Origin: CAZKXU01 sp964556665
Lineage (GTDB): Bacteria; Bdellovibrionota_C; UBA2361; CAZKXU01
Length of the DNA: 64,000 nucleotides
Assembly (NCBI GenBank): GCA_964556665.1
Contig: CAZKXU010000001.1
Coordinates: forward strand, 1 to 64,000
Direction: 5' to 3'
Shown piece by piece: positions 36,064-44,964 of the stretch; position 1 is the stretch's first letter, and each line of letters opens with the position of its first letter. Under the pieces are notes generated by a model, which saw only the letters and a list, made by a program, of their open reading frames with translations, was not told where the DNA came from and did no database searches. Made by a program: the position numbers and the translations under genes.

Positions 36064-37539
36064 ATGCGTATCATTCTAGGATTACTTTTCATATCGCTAT
36101 TCTGCTCGACTTTGCACGCCGATGAGGCTGTAAATACTTTAAAAGCTCTGGCATCTAAGGTTGAAGAGATAACCCTTGATAACGGTATGCGCGTGCTAAT
36201 ATATCGACGAGGAGTAGCGCCGGTTTTTGCAGGTGTAGTTGTAGTACGGGTAGGAGGTTCGGATGAGGTAGTAGGTCATACCGGTATTGCACATATGCTG
36301 GAGCATATGGCCTTTAAAGGGACACCTCGTATTGGCACAAGGGACTATGCTAAGGAGAAGGATCTTCTGGCAGAGCTAGAGAAATTGGCTGCACTATCAG
36401 ATGGAGGTAGAAAGTTAGACTCGCAGGAGCAAGCACGCTGGGATGATATCAATCTCCAATTAAGCAAACTCTGGGTTAATAACGATTTCATTAATCAGTT
36501 CCAGAGTCATGGAGCTTCAGGAATTAATGCCACAACTGATAGTGAGCAGACTAAATATTTCGTAAATCTCCCTAAATCGGCATTTGAATTTTGGTGTTAT
36601 ATGGAGTCAGAGCGGTTACTCCGTCCGGTGCTGAGGCAGTTCTATCAGGAAAGAGATGTGGTAATGGAGGAGCGGCGTATGCGCTCCGAAGATAGCCCAG
36701 CCGGCAAGCTGTACGAACTACTTCTTAGCTCTATTTATACACGGCACTCATATCGAAATCCTGTCATAGGTTATGACAATGACATCCAACATCTCACAGC
36801 TACGATGGTGAATGAATTCCGTAAACGGTTTTATGTCCCTTCTAATATTGTATTGAGTGTAGTTGGAGATATAGATCGAGAGCATGATCTTCCGTTAATC
36901 AAAAAATATTTTGAGCGTATACCGGCCGGAGAACATCCTTCACGTCCAAGCATAGATGAGCCGGAGCAGCGTGGTGAAAGGCATATTAAACTGAAAGCTG
37001 ACGCTTCACCGCTTCTGTATATAGCCTACCGCAAAGTGCAGTACCCTGATCCTGATGATATTGCAATCTCCGTTATGAGCCGTGTTTTTGCTGGCAGTGA
37101 GATCTCTGTGCTTTATAAGGAATTAGTAAAGAAAAGAAGAATTGCAGCTGATATTGGTATGGATGAAATCCCTGGTATGGCTTATCCAAATGCACTTTTG
37201 TTCGCAGCCAGTCCTAAAGCACCTTACACTAACCACGACCTAAAGGTCGCTTTTGATAAAGTTTTACAGGATTTTATAGATAAAGGTGCGAACGTCGAGG
37301 ATGTTGAGATAGCAAAGCGCGCACTTAAAGTCTCATATTTAACTCAGCTTAATTCTAATATTCATTTAGCTAAGGATTTAGCCAGTTTTGAGTCTCTATA
37401 TGGTGACTGGCGTGTTGTTATTGATTGGTTTGAGAAGGTGTCAGCGGTTACTGTTGAAGATGTTAATAGGGTTGCCAAAAAATATCTCGTAAGTGATGCA
37501 CGCACTATTGCGGAGTTGGAAAATAATGAGAGGGATTAA
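36064..37539 (+). CDS. M16 family zinc metallopeptidase, active subunit, exported
   Basis: Pitrilysin/insulinase-type protease. The inverted zinc motif HMLEH (H-x-x-E-H) with the following MAFKGT is present, and the distal Glu is within the ERRMRSEDSPAGKLYE region. Signal peptide MRIILGLLFISLFCSTLHA if ATG 36064 is used; the longer frame begins with TTG at 36025 and would bury the signal peptide behind 13 extra residues. About 490 residues, single M16 pair. Followed by an inactive M16 partner gene, the usual two-subunit arrangement. Confidence 0.9.
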   Translation: MRIILGLLFISLFCSTLHADEAVNTLKALASKVEEITLDNGMRVLIYRRGVAPVFAGVVVVRVGGSDEVVGHTGIAHMLEHMAFKGTPRIGTRDYAKEKDLLAELEKLAALSDGGRKLDSQEQARWDDINLQLSKLWVNNDFINQFQSHGASGINATTDSEQTKYFVNLPKSAFEFWCYMESERLLRPVLRQFYQERDVVMEERRMRSEDSPAGKLYELLLSSIYTRHSYRNPVIGYDNDIQHLTATMVNEFRKRFYVPSNIVLSVVGDIDREHDLPLIKKYFERIPAGEHPSRPSIDEPEQRGERHIKLKADASPLLYIAYRKVQYPDPDDIAISVMSRVFAGSEISVLYKELVKKRRIAADIGMDEIPGMAYPNALLFAASPKAPYTNHDLKVAFDKVLQDFIDKGANVEDVEIAKRALKVSYLTQLNSNIHLAKDLASFESLYGDWRVVIDWFEKVSAVTVEDVNRVAKKYLVSDARTIAELENNERD

Positions 37540-37552
37540 GTTACGTTTTGTT

Positions 37553-37630
37553 CACTGGGACCACGGGCTTCCAGCCTGCAAACGAATCAGGTGCAACTAT
37601 GTTGCGGGCTGGAAGCCCGTGGTCCTAGTA
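37553..37630. repeat. dispersed palindromic element, copy 7, lying across the start of the second M16 gene
   Basis: CACTGGGACCACGGGCTTCC-type left arm and GGAAGCCCGTGGTCCTAGTA right arm; both arms share the change CGCGG to CACGG/CGTGG, another example of paired change. It is inside the long open frame of the downstream peptidase gene. Confidence 0.85.
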
Positions 37631-39076
37631 GAAAACTTAGTTTACACTCTACTAGTAATTTTCTGTTTAATGACTGGCTGCAGCTCGGTCTTTATAGACT
37701 CACCACCCGCAGATCATGCACTAGATGATTTTACTCCTCCTCAACCGCAGCACTTTTCATTAAAGAATGGATTAGAGGTTTATTATCTTCATGATCAGGA
37801 GCTGCCATTAGTAAGAGCTGGGCTTTATATCAAGGGCGGTTCTCTTACAGAACCGGATGGATTACACGGCATAGCTGATGCCATGGGAGAGCTGATGCGC
37901 TCCGGAGGAGCAGGAGCTAGATCTGCTGAAGAGCTTGATCATGAGTTAGAGAGACTTTCAGCTTCAGTCGGCAGCTCTGTGTCTGATGAGTTCAGTAAGG
38001 TCGGGTTTTTTACATTACGGGAAAATTTAGAGGAGGTCTTCTCTATTTTTGCAGATGTTGTGATTAATCCGCGCTTTGAAGAGAATCGACTTGAACTTTG
38101 GAAAGGACAGAAAATTGAAGGGATTCGCCGGCGCAAGGATGACCCTGACCAGGTTTCACAGATCGCATATAAACAGCTTCTTTACGGTGATACTGTTTAT
38201 GGGCGCGTGGCGGAGAGTTCAGATATAAGAAAAATTACACGGCTCGACTTGCTAAGAGCACATAGGCGTTTAATTAACCCAACCAATGCTACTCTAGTTG
38301 TAAGCGGTGCTATTACCCGCCCTGAGCTTGAGCAGCTGCTTAATAAGTATATGGCGCAATGGGAGGCAGGCAATAAGCAGGAGGTATCCTTACCGCCATT
38401 AAATTTTGAGCCAGTTCCGGGAATATATTTTATTGAACTACCCATTGCACAGGCGAATATCTTGATGGGGCACCAAAGTGTGCCACGTTTTACAGATGAT
38501 TATATAGCAATCGATGGTTTTAGTAGCATTTTTGGTTCAGGCGGTCTTAAGGCTAGGTTGGCTAGCTCTGTACGTACCGAGCATGGACTTGCTTACGGAG
38601 TTGAGGGTGGAGTTTTACCCGGGCCTGTTAAAGGACAGGCTTTAATTACTATTGGCACTAAGAATCAGAGCACTGCACAGGCGATAACATTGAGTATAGA
38701 TGTTTTAAATGAGATGCGTCAGAACCTAGTAACAGCTGTTGAGCTGGATGAGATGAAGCGCGGAATGGTAAACTCATTTATTTTTCGATTTGATGAGAGT
38801 GATGAGATCTTGAGTCGAACCGCGATAATGAAAGTCTTGAATTATCCAGAGAACTTTGATGAGAACTACATAAAGGCGATCAAGGCACTCAGCGCGGAAG
38901 AAATAAGAACAGTTGCACAGAAACGATGGGATGTACAGAAAATGATTGTAGTTGTAGTAGGGGATAGAAAGGCATATGATTCATTAAGCGCCTTAGTAGA
39001 AGGCTCGCAGGCACTTTTCCCGAATCATAGGATTATAAAAATGAACTTTGATGAGGTAGCAAAGGTAGATGAGTAA
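37619..39076 (+). CDS. M16 family peptidase-like protein, inactive subunit, putative lipoprotein
   Basis: M16 fold (YYLHDQELPLVRAGLYIKGGSLTEPDGLHGIADAMGELMRSGG) in which the zinc motif HxxEH reads HGIAD, so it is non-catalytic; the RASS-type GLAYGVEGGVLPG and C-domain are typical of the partner subunit. A lipobox-like LMTGCSS follows the hydrophobic stretch YTLLVIFCLMTGC. The open frame extends back to ATG 37493 inside the upstream gene, but those codons are the palindromic repeat; GTG 37619, within the repeat's right arm, is the first start giving a plausible lipoprotein signal. Confidence 0.75.
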   Translation: MVLVENLVYTLLVIFCLMTGCSSVFIDSPPADHALDDFTPPQPQHFSLKNGLEVYYLHDQELPLVRAGLYIKGGSLTEPDGLHGIADAMGELMRSGGAGARSAEELDHELERLSASVGSSVSDEFSKVGFFTLRENLEEVFSIFADVVINPRFEENRLELWKGQKIEGIRRRKDDPDQVSQIAYKQLLYGDTVYGRVAESSDIRKITRLDLLRAHRRLINPTNATLVVSGAITRPELEQLLNKYMAQWEAGNKQEVSLPPLNFEPVPGIYFIELPIAQANILMGHQSVPRFTDDYIAIDGFSSIFGSGGLKARLASSVRTEHGLAYGVEGGVLPGPVKGQALITIGTKNQSTAQAITLSIDVLNEMRQNLVTAVELDEMKRGMVNSFIFRFDESDEILSRTAIMKVLNYPENFDENYIKAIKALSAEEIRTVAQKRWDVQKMIVVVVGDRKAYDSLSALVEGSQALFPNHRIIKMNFDEVAKVDE

Positions 39077-39791
39077 GACAAAAATTGTAATACTGTTAAG
39101 CATGCTTACGGCCTGTGCTCCTAGCGCGGGGCCGGATAAGCAGTTTATGGGAATGTTAAAGGGTGGAGCAGTAGGAGCTGGTTCGGGCGCTGTCACCGGT
39201 GCCAAGCTTTCAGCAGGAACAGGTCCAGGAGTTATGGTAGGAGCCGGTATTGGTGCACTGGCAGGTGGGATTGAAGGATTTATTCAGGATCAAACAGAGG
39301 ATCAATTATTAGAGCTTGATGCTAGGACCAGGTATGAGCAGCAGGTTGCTTTTGCACAGGAGATATTAGCTGATCAGTATAGGCGTAGAGTAGATCTTCA
39401 CCCTACCCGTGAGTTGTATCCGGCCGATCTATTTTTTGTCGGGGATAATGTCCAAGTCTCAGCACAGGGGAGGTTTCTTATACGTGAATTAGCAAAACTT
39501 AATTATCAGCGTCTGCCTTGGTCGCGCCTTGCCGTGATCTCATATGTAAGGGCAAATGAGAAGAAAGTAGCGCAGGATGAGATAGGTGTAAGTAATGCAG
39601 CAGATGGATTTTCAGAATATCTAGCAGGAAGACGAGCACGTGAGTTTAGTGACCTGTTAGTCAGTGCTGGGATAGAACCGCGCAGAATAGAGGCACGTGG
39701 GGTTATAATTGATGCTCCTATATTAATTGATCCGCTTGATGACCCAGCCCGTTATAATCAGGTTATAGAGCTATTGCCCTTAGATCGATAA
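39069..39791 (+). CDS. lipoprotein with glycine-zipper segment and OmpA-like C-terminal domain
   Basis: Signal sequence ends in lipobox SMLTAC (Cys16). Then a Gly/Ala-rich glycine-zipper stretch (GGAVGAGSGAVTGAKLSAG and GAGIGALAGGIEG), a helical linker, and an OmpA-like peptidoglycan-associating region (FVGDNVQVSAQGRFLIRELAKLN ... GRRAREFSDLLVSAGIEPRRIEARG). Likely anchored in the outer membrane or inner leaflet. Overlaps the stop of the inactive M16 gene by 8 bp, so it belongs to the peptidase operon. Confidence 0.8.
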   Translation: MSKTKIVILLSMLTACAPSAGPDKQFMGMLKGGAVGAGSGAVTGAKLSAGTGPGVMVGAGIGALAGGIEGFIQDQTEDQLLELDARTRYEQQVAFAQEILADQYRRRVDLHPTRELYPADLFFVGDNVQVSAQGRFLIRELAKLNYQRLPWSRLAVISYVRANEKKVAQDEIGVSNAADGFSEYLAGRRAREFSDLLVSAGIEPRRIEARGVIIDAPILIDPLDDPARYNQVIELLPLDR

Positions 39792-39841
39792 ATAATGGTT
39801 AAAGCATGAATCTTGAGTTTAATTGTATCATCTAATATTGT

Positions 39842-40174
39842 ATGGCTATGAAAAAAGATAAGAAAAAAGAAGCGCCTGCCGAAAAAGCAGAGCCCCTAAC
39901 ATTTGGTAAAATTGTCACAACTGCTGATTTGAAAACTTTTCTTCTTAATGTTCGTGATAAGATGACAGAGGAGATAGCGGCGCCAATTTATGCACTCAGC
40001 GCTCTCAACCATGTGATGAGTCTTACGAATATATATCAGCTCCTGGATAATGAGTGTAAAGAGATTGCGCGTGATATCTGGCTCCGGCTCCGCCAAGCAG
40101 GACTTCAACTTCGAAATCCACCGATGCTCTTTGGTGATGATGAGACAATTAGCAGCGTTAATACCACAAGATAG
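39842..40174 (+). CDS. hypothetical protein, 110 aa
   Basis: Small protein with a Lys/Glu-rich flexible N-terminus (KKDKKKEAPAEKAEP) and a helical body (TADLKTFLLNVRDKMTEEIAAPIYALSALNHVMSL). No known family. It starts about 50 bp after the OmpA-like lipoprotein gene and may be the last gene of that operon. ATG codons at 39842 and 39848 are both possible. Confidence 0.55.
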   Translation: MAMKKDKKKEAPAEKAEPLTFGKIVTTADLKTFLLNVRDKMTEEIAAPIYALSALNHVMSLTNIYQLLDNECKEIARDIWLRLRQAGLQLRNPPMLFGDDETISSVNTTR

Positions 40175-40182
40175 GATTTATT

Positions 40183-40368
40183 CTAGTGCTTCGCCAAATA
40201 AGTTTTTTCACGTATAGCGCGCAGCGTTGCCCCAGATTGGCACGCCTCGGAAGGAGGAAATCCGCAGCAATACTGGAGTATTGCGAGGATTTTCCGACTG
40301 AGAAGCGTGACAAGGTGGGGCAACGATGTGATGCTAGACGTGAAAAAACTTATTTGGAGGAGCACTAG
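40183..40368. repeat. 186-bp imperfect palindrome with CTAG ends, copy 2 (inverted)
   Basis: Reverse complement of 2705-2890 with 185 of 186 bases identical. It begins 9 bases after the stop of the 110-aa gene and is followed at once by a half copy of the other repeat family. Confidence 0.85.
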
Positions 40369-40403
40369 ATCTACCCTGCAACGTAGTTGCATTTAATTTG
40401 TTT

Positions 40404-40428
40404 GCGGGCTGGAAGCCCGCGGTCCCAG
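40404..40428. repeat. half copy of the dispersed palindromic element
   Basis: Only the right arm GCGGGCTGGAAGCCCGCGGTCCCAG remains; the matching left arm is absent, replaced by sequence next to the 186-bp palindrome. Lies 13 bases after the end of glyS (convergent side). Confidence 0.7.
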
Positions 40429-40440
40429 GTGTTTTAGGGA

Positions 40441-41955
40441 CTAAGCTTCCGCAATCCTTTTTTTAACCACATCTAATGCCTCCTGTACGCCTATTCTGTC
40501 CTGCTTAGTAGTGTCACGATCTCGAATTGTAACGGTGTGGTCGGTTAGTGACTGGTGATCTACGGTTAAGCAATACGGTGTTCCGATCTCGTCATGTCTT
40601 GCATAACGTTTTCCGATAGATTGCTGCTCATCATAGCTCGCATTAATGCCAGCACTATAGAACTTGGCAACAATATCCCGTGCAACCTCAGGTAGGCCGT
40701 CTTTTTTTGTAAGCGGACAGACTGCGACTTTAAATGGAGCAAGACGTGGATGCAGTTTTAATATAACCCGAGTCTTGGATTCCCCCTCTGCATCTACTCC
40801 TGACTCCTCTGCATAAGCATCGATCAGGTACATAAGCACAGCTCGGCTCAAACCAGCAGCGGGCTCAATAACGTACGGTACATAACGCCAGCCTGGTTTG
40901 CCTGTCTGTGGATCGTTTTTACCCTGATCAAAATAGGTGAGTTTGGCGCCGGAATACTCCGCATGTTTAGTAAGATCATAATTAGTGCGGGAAGCTATAC
41001 CCTCAAGCTCGCCCCATCCCCACGGATAATCATACTCTACATCAACGCAGCGATCAGCATAATGAGCTAGTTCATCCTCTGTATGCTCACGTAGTCTAAA
41101 ACGCTGTGGATAGTTAGCAAAACGCTGCCACCATTTTAACCTTAGATCGCACCAATACTTGTGCCATTCCAGCTGCGAGCCTGGCTCTACAAAATACTCC
41201 ATCTCCATCTGCTCAAATTCGCAGGTTCTAAAGAAGAAATGCTCAGTAGTAATCTCGTTTCTAAAAGATTTACCGCATTGTGCGATTCCAAAAGGAACCT
41301 TCATAGACATGGAGCTTTGAACATTTAGAAACTGTACGAACATCGCCTGTGCTGTCTCAGGTCTTAGGTACACTGCTGACTCCTTGATGGCTGCTTCCAT
41401 ACGTTCGCGCAGCTCTAACTTAGTTAGACTCTTTCCGTGCACCTCATCTACAATAGCCTGTATCGGATCGACTGGGCCAAGTGAGGTACGGAACATTAAA
41501 TTAAATTTCCTTTCAGTGCCCAAGTCGCTTGATCCGCAAACAGGACAGACATAACCACATTCTCCAACCTTACCCTTAACTGTTTCACCTTTAGCTTTGC
41601 CGCCTTTGATCCAGGTAATATCGCTGCCGGCACTCATGTTGGTAGCTTTATCTGCTCTAAAACGCTCCTTGCAGTTATGACAATCCACGAGCGGATCGGT
41701 AAATCCAGAGAGATGCCCGCTTGCCTCCCAAACCTTTGGATGCATAACAATCGAGGAGTCAAGACCTACCACATCCTCCCGTTCGTGCACCATCGTACGC
41801 CACCATTCCGCAGCGATATTCCGCTTTAACTCAACTCCAAGCGGACCGAAATCGTATGCGCTTTTTAGTCCGCCGTAGATCTCGGAGCTTTGAAAAACAA
41901 AGCCGCGTCTCTTACAGAGCGAGGTGATTTTATTCATTATTTCAGCTTCAGCCAT
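40441..41955 (-). CDS. glyS: glycyl-tRNA synthetase, single-chain (alpha2) type
   Basis: Charges tRNA-Gly. Class II enzyme of the eukaryote/Gram-positive-like form, about 504 residues: CKRRGFVFQSSEIYGGLKSAYDFGPLGVELKRNI at the start, two Cys pairs of a zinc insertion (CHNC and CPVC), FRNEITTEHFFFRTCEFEQMEMEYFV (motif 2) and a C-terminal anticodon domain. ATG 41955 overlaps the stop region of mqnE by 8 bp; the frame extends to GTG 41964. Third gene of a leftward TPR-mqnE-glyS unit. Confidence 0.95.
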   Translation of the reverse strand: MAEAEIMNKITSLCKRRGFVFQSSEIYGGLKSAYDFGPLGVELKRNIAAEWWRTMVHEREDVVGLDSSIVMHPKVWEASGHLSGFTDPLVDCHNCKERFRADKATNMSAGSDITWIKGGKAKGETVKGKVGECGYVCPVCGSSDLGTERKFNLMFRTSLGPVDPIQAIVDEVHGKSLTKLELRERMEAAIKESAVYLRPETAQAMFVQFLNVQSSMSMKVPFGIAQCGKSFRNEITTEHFFFRTCEFEQMEMEYFVEPGSQLEWHKYWCDLRLKWWQRFANYPQRFRLREHTEDELAHYADRCVDVEYDYPWGWGELEGIASRTNYDLTKHAEYSGAKLTYFDQGKNDPQTGKPGWRYVPYVIEPAAGLSRAVLMYLIDAYAEESGVDAEGESKTRVILKLHPRLAPFKVAVCPLTKKDGLPEVARDIVAKFYSAGINASYDEQQSIGKRYARHDEIGTPYCLTVDHQSLTDHTVTIRDRDTTKQDRIGVQEALDVVKKRIAEA

Positions 41956-43054
41956 GTGCAACACTCAGATCAGGTAAACGATTAACTCTTTCATATAAGG
42001 TATCTCTTTCTTGCGGCTCTCTACCAGCCGCTCTTATAATGCGCTTAATATCCTCAATTGTTAACGCATTAGGGGAATCGGAGCCAGCCATATGATAGAT
42101 CTTCTCCTCGGTGACTGTACCGTCAATATCATTTGCACCAAAAAGCTGTGCTATCTGTGCTGTTTTGACCCCGAGCATAATCCAGTAAGCCTTAATGTGA
42201 GGAATATTAGAGAGCATCAATCGGCTGACTGCTATGACTCGTAAATCATCCACACCGGTAGGTGCAGGCAGCCGCTCCATACGGTTATTTTCATTGTGAA
42301 AGGCGAGCGGAATAAAAACCTGAAACCCTCCGGTTTCGGCTTGCAGAGTACGCAGACGGATAAGATGATCGACGCGTTCTTCTACCGTTTCGATAGTTCC
42401 GTATAACATGGTGCAGTTGCTTTTAAGCCCCAGCTCATGTGCAGTTCGGTGAACTGCCAACCATTCATCAGCTGTAGCCTTTTCACGACAGAGCTTTTTT
42501 CTGGCTCGCTCTGCAAAAATTTCTGCGCCACCTCCAGGTACCGAACCAAGACCAGCTGCTATGAGGCGAGTTAATACTTGCTTATAGGTCATGCCGTATT
42601 TTACAGCGAAATAATGTATTTCTACCGCTGTAAAAGCCTTAATGTGCAAAGCCGGATATTCAGTATGAATCATCCTAAGGAGATTCTCATAGTACTCAAA
42701 CGGTAGATCCGGATTAAGTCCATTCACGATATGAATCTCAGTCATGCCAATTTTATACCGTTCAGCTATCCAACGTCTGGACTGCTCAAGGCTCATGGTA
42801 TAGGCTTGCGGATCGCCGGTCTTGATCCTAGAAAATGAGCAGAATATACAGTCTGCTTCACATACATTTGTACTGTTAAGATGTAGATTCCAGTTATAGT
42901 AAGTTATATTGCCATGCAGTCTCTCGCGATGCCGATTGGCAATAGCCCCTACTGTTAAAAAATCGTGATGGGTAAATAACGCAACCCCTTCTTCAAGAGA
43001 GAGAAATTCACCTGCAAGTACTTTCTCCTCGATACGCTTTAAGATTCGATCCAT
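41948..43054 (-). CDS. mqnE: aminofutalosine synthase MqnE
   Basis: Radical SAM enzyme of the futalosine menaquinone pathway, joining 3-enolpyruvyl-benzoate and SAM-derived adenosyl to give aminofutalosine. Cluster motif CEADCIFC (Cys65, Cys69, Cys72), then HIVNGLNPDLPFEYYENLLR, HIKAFTAVEIHYFA, GSVPGGGAEIFAERARKKLC, SNCTMLYGTIETVEERVDHLIRLR and MLGVKTAQIAQLFGANDIDGT. This is the only MqnE/MqnC-type protein in the window with intact iron-sulfur ligands. 13 bp behind the TPR gene. Confidence 0.94.
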   Translation of the reverse strand: MDRILKRIEEKVLAGEFLSLEEGVALFTHHDFLTVGAIANRHRERLHGNITYYNWNLHLNSTNVCEADCIFCSFSRIKTGDPQAYTMSLEQSRRWIAERYKIGMTEIHIVNGLNPDLPFEYYENLLRMIHTEYPALHIKAFTAVEIHYFAVKYGMTYKQVLTRLIAAGLGSVPGGGAEIFAERARKKLCREKATADEWLAVHRTAHELGLKSNCTMLYGTIETVEERVDHLIRLRTLQAETGGFQVFIPLAFHNENNRMERLPAPTGVDDLRVIAVSRLMLSNIPHIKAYWIMLGVKTAQIAQLFGANDIDGTVTEEKIYHMAGSDSPNALTIEDIKRIIRAAGREPQERDTLYERVNRLPDLSVAHG

Positions 43055-43067
43055 ACATTTGTTAGAG

Positions 43068-43832
43068 CTATAAAGCAGCTCTTAATCCTACAATTTTTTT
43101 CTTGAGTTCCTCACTCTGGTCACCGAGCTCAACGGCTTTCTCAAATGCAATTAAAGAGTTTTTATAATCCTTTGAGATTTCGTAAGCAGTTCCGAGAGTT
43201 ATATATGTTTCAGCGTTAGCTTTAACCTGAAGTGCTCTTTTTGCACTACTGATCGCTTTGTCCGTTTTACCATTTGCTAGAAAAAGCGAGCTCAGATTGG
43301 AGAGCAGCTGACCATCTTTTGGATTTAGTTCAACTGCAACAAGCATTAATTGCTCCGCCTTATCTAGTTTATTTTGCAGAGTATAAACCGAACTTAGCCG
43401 TTGTGGTATTGTTGGGTAATGAGGATCAAGTTTTAAGGCCGCTTCATAATTCTTTGCAGCAGCATCTGTATTTTTTGAGGCGAAATATGCATCACCTAAG
43501 CGAGCATAGATCCCGGGGTCTTTAGTGTCCTGATTAGCATACTGCTCCAAGAGGGCGATAGCCTGCGGCTCCTTCTTATTAGTGATGTATACTGTGGCCA
43601 AATTTATTACAGCGGTTAAGTTTTTTGGGTCAGCTGCCAGGGCACTACGAAAAAATGCCTCTGCCACAGGATAATTTTTTGAACGTACCGCCTGAACACC
43701 CTTTTCATTTAGTATCGCAGATTTATTCTCAACTTTAGTGTGTTGCCCAATCTTTGGTGTGCAAAATGCAGAATACGGGAAAAATAGTAAAGCGAAAAAT
43801 AAGGGGAAAATCCTAATCATCTGTTGCCTCAA
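43068..43832 (-). CDS. exported tetratricopeptide-repeat protein
   Basis: Signal peptide (FPLFFALLFFPYSAFC) followed by about six TPR units covering the rest: AVRSKNYPVAEAFFRSALAADPKNL, IYARLGDAYFASKNTDAAAKNYEAALKLDPHYP and similar. 254 residues. Probably a periplasmic scaffold for envelope complexes. First gene of the unit with mqnE and glyS, but no functional link is evident. Confidence 0.85.
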   Translation of the reverse strand: MRQQMIRIFPLFFALLFFPYSAFCTPKIGQHTKVENKSAILNEKGVQAVRSKNYPVAEAFFRSALAADPKNLTAVINLATVYITNKKEPQAIALLEQYANQDTKDPGIYARLGDAYFASKNTDAAAKNYEAALKLDPHYPTIPQRLSSVYTLQNKLDKAEQLMLVAVELNPKDGQLLSNLSSLFLANGKTDKAISSAKRALQVKANAETYITLGTAYEISKDYKNSLIAFEKAVELGDQSEELKKKIVGLRAAL

Positions 43833-43889
43833 AAGCTGTAGATATATAGGTAAAATCTAGCTTTTAGCGGCATCAAAGTCAATTATTAG

Positions 43890-44687
43890 CTACTTACTCC
43901 CTACACTTACATAAAACGCGAGACCACCAATTAATGCTGAATATATAATTGGTATGAGCGCAGTGATTAACTGAAAATGCTTCCAGTATGGCCGCCCAGC
44001 CAGGAGTTCCTCGGCTTGAGTGATTACACGTGCATTTAGACCAAGGATTAAAACGGTAAAAAGAAATATCCCAGGTATTTGCTGAAGATATGCAAGAAAT
44101 AGAATCTGAAGCGGGCCAATAATCAGAAGAAGATTAAAGGAGCGTATCGTAAATTTAAGTAACTTTGACTGCTGCTTAATCGCTGCAAAAGTCTTCGCTA
44201 ATTCTGTAGCAACAACTAAGGTGGATATGCCTAATGCGATGACTATAGCCTGCCAGCTCCAATTATATATCAAAATTGTAAAAGCTAAAAAACTAATAAC
44301 TGTGTAATATGTCAGCGCAGCAGTCATGTATAATTTAATTATGCGTTTACTAAGATAGTGTGACTTTAGAATTGTTAGAGCCAATAAGGGAATAATTAGA
44401 AGAAACATCTCTCTGTCAGCAATGTTTCTGAATGAGTGTAGGGAGAATAAAAAAAGCAGTAATATTAATATTGTGATTACAACGATGAATGTAAATTTAG
44501 CGCCTTTTTGTCCAGGACGTATAATTTTTTTGCAGAGCTCACGTAGTAATTTCCAAAGAATAAGAATAATTAATAAAAGAGCATAAAGTTTAATATTAAT
44601 TACGGAGCCAAGTGTAGGAAACGCAAAAATAACCGGAAAGAAGAGCGGCAATACTAAATTGAGGTGCTGAATCAGTTTGAAAGGCAT
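43890..44687 (-). CDS. integral membrane protein, about 8 helices
   Basis: Hydrophobic along nearly all 265 residues with about eight transmembrane segments and Lys/Arg-rich cytoplasmic loops (LCKKIIRPGQKGAK). Size and layout resemble UbiA-type prenyltransferases or YwiC-like proteins, but the NxxxD / DxxxD motifs of prenyltransferases are absent, so I leave the function open. Divergent from arfB across a hairpin-rich gap. Confidence 0.6.
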   Translation of the reverse strand: MPFKLIQHLNLVLPLFFPVIFAFPTLGSVINIKLYALLLIILILWKLLRELCKKIIRPGQKGAKFTFIVVITILILLLFLFSLHSFRNIADREMFLLIIPLLALTILKSHYLSKRIIKLYMTAALTYYTVISFLAFTILIYNWSWQAIVIALGISTLVVATELAKTFAAIKQQSKLLKFTIRSFNLLLIIGPLQILFLAYLQQIPGIFLFTVLILGLNARVITQAEELLAGRPYWKHFQLITALIPIIYSALIGGLAFYVSVGSK

Positions 44688-44713
44688 GTTATATAATTAA
44701 ACTTATGCTAAAT

Positions 44714-44908
44714 GACAAAATAACGTACCGTTATTTTGTCTGTCGGCCTTTGACCATCCGTGGCCAAAGGCCTCCTCGAACGGCTTGAAACGGGTCCCCG
44801 AGCGCCCATTTCAAGCCGTTCTCCGAGCCTACGGCTCGTCCTGGCCATCCATGGCCAGGCTATAGCAAGTGACAGAATAACGCTACGTTATTCTGTCACT
44901 TGCTATAG
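44714..44908. repeat. array of six perfect hairpins in a divergent intergenic region
   Basis: Six consecutive inverted repeats: 44714-44740 (12-bp arms), 44745-44772 (8), 44778-44821 (13), 44825-44837 (5), 44841-44858 (7) and 44860-44908 (23-bp arms, 3-base loop). The first and last are related (GACAAAATAACG and GACAGAATAACG). They fill most of the 277-bp gap between the divergent membrane-protein gene and arfB. Confidence 0.85.
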
Positions 44909-44964
44909 TCTGCCCGTAGCCCGCAACATAGATCTTCTATGTTTTCCGTATTATTATCATATGT

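Noticed and set aside
37493..37618. N-terminal extension of the inactive M16 peptidase from ATG 37493
   Set aside because: These codons overlap the upstream gene and are otherwise the palindromic repeat; they put 42 residues before the lipoprotein signal.
43890..44687. UbiA or MenA prenyltransferase call for the 265-aa membrane protein
   Set aside because: Topology is similar, but the Asp-rich motifs required for prenyl-diphosphate binding are absent.
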